NCBI RefSeq assembly: GCF_012277075.1
Contig: NZ_JAAXMT010000011.1
Location: forward strand, 1-64,000
Reading direction: 5' to 3'
DNA length: 64,000 bases
From: Streptococcus alactolyticus
GTDB taxonomy: Bacteria > Bacillota > Bacilli > Lactobacillales > Streptococcaceae
The number at the start of each line of letters is the position of its first letter. Within the stretch, counting starts at the first letter, position 1. The notes under the pieces were generated by a model. That model saw only the letters and a list, made by a program, of their open reading frames with translations, ran no database searches and was not told the origin of the DNA. The position numbers were made by a program, and so were the translations under genes. This document shows positions 63,651-64,000 of this stretch, piece by piece.

Positions 63651-64000
63651 ATGAAAAAAATAGAAACATTTAAAAACAAAAAGGTATTGGTACTTGGCTT
63701 GGCCAAATCAGGGGAAGCTGCAGCTAAGTTGTTGGATAAACTTGGGGCTATCGTGACCGTTAATGATAGCAAACCTTTTGATGAAAACCCTTCTGCACAA
63801 GCCTTGTTAGAAGAAGGAATCAAGGTGATTTGTGGTAGCCACCCTTTGGAATTATTGGATGAAAATTTTGAATGGATGGTTAAAAATCCTGGTATCCGTT
63901 ACGATAATCCTATGGTGGTGAAAGCTCTTGAAAAAGGCATCCCAGTCATCACAGAAGTTGAGTTGGCTTACATGATTTCAGATGCGCCAATTATTGGTAT
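63651..64000 (+). CDS. murD: UDP-N-acetylmuramoylalanine--D-glutamate ligase, 5' part
   Basis: The first 116 codons are visible; the gene runs off the window. It adds D-glutamate in peptidoglycan precursor synthesis. N-terminal Rossmann part: [15 protein letters not shown] (about 10-24), V-N-D-S-K-P-F, then [10 protein letters not shown] (about 78-87) and I-T-E-V-E-L-A (about 101-107). These match MurD of streptococci. ATG 63651 has only a weak AAGG upstream. Confidence 0.94.
   Translation, partial: MKKIETFKNKKVLVLGLAKSGEAAAKLLDKLGAIVTVNDSKPFDENPSAQALLEEGIKVICGSHPLELLDENFEWMVKNPGIRYDNPMVVKALEKGIPVITEVELAYMISDAPIIG

Overview
The window is a low-GC Firmicutes chromosome. The gene families and local order (recX, rlmCD-type methyltransferase, PnuC-family/deoxynucleoside kinase pair, T-box valS, asnA, rsmD-coaD-sepM, rlmN-vanZ, trp operon, mntH, dpr, yqgQ-glcK, typA, murD) point to Streptococcus. 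The oleate hydratase and complete trp operon would suit the S. bovis/S. equinus (gallolyticus, lutetiensis, infantarius) group, but the species is my inference. Into this chromosome is inserted a complete Tn916-type conjugative transposon carrying tet(M).

Layout. 1-616: tail of a tRNA cluster (Val partial, Asp, Lys, Leu, Thr, Ile, Glu). 803-2559: leftward DUF960, DUF402 phosphatase and recX. 2627-3536: a decayed gene. 3533-5549: rlmD and an acetyltransferase. 5661-5731: a tRNA-Thr(GGT) with a weak D-arm. 5742-7368: leftward PnuC-family transporter and deoxynucleoside kinase behind a textbook pair of NrdR boxes. 7562-12188: DUF1912 and HhH proteins, then a T-box operon of acetyltransferase, P-loop protein and valS. 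12373-19268: an accessory patch with a lipoprotein, an XRE regulator, an internally deleted IS982-family element, a frameshifted LPXTG surface protein (SEC10/PgrA-like), a second related lipoprotein and a membrane protein. 19418-23190: the oleate hydratase locus, whose hydratase is intact while two TetR regulators and a membrane protein are broken. 23454-31678: asnA, a secreted repeat protein, rsmD-coaD-sepM, yutD, rlmN-vanZ and a large membrane protein. 31758-38650: trp operon trpEGDCFBA behind a tandem T-box and a possible Trp-containing leader peptide. 38685-43141: mntH, prepilin peptidase, dpr (PerR box), yqgQ-glcK and a rhodanese-like protein. About 43195-61228: Tn916. 61380-64000: typA, DUF3165 protein and the start of murD.

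Tn916 reads left to right: conjugation genes orf23 to orf13 with oriT between orf21 and orf20, tet(M) with its leader attenuator, orf6, the regulators orf9/orf7/orf8, then xis and int. Its length by end matching (about 18.03 kb) equals that known for Tn916, and integrase residues R225 and Y379 fall at the published catalytic positions.

The most interesting signals are regulatory: a NrdR-controlled deoxynucleoside salvage operon; a duplicated trp T-box whose second copy has lost the tRNA-end-pairing UGGN; a T-box governing two non-synthetase genes ahead of valS; and four genes (recX, rsmD, the membrane protein at 30521, yqgQ) whose -10 box ends exactly 7 nt before the start codon, suggesting leaderless mRNAs.
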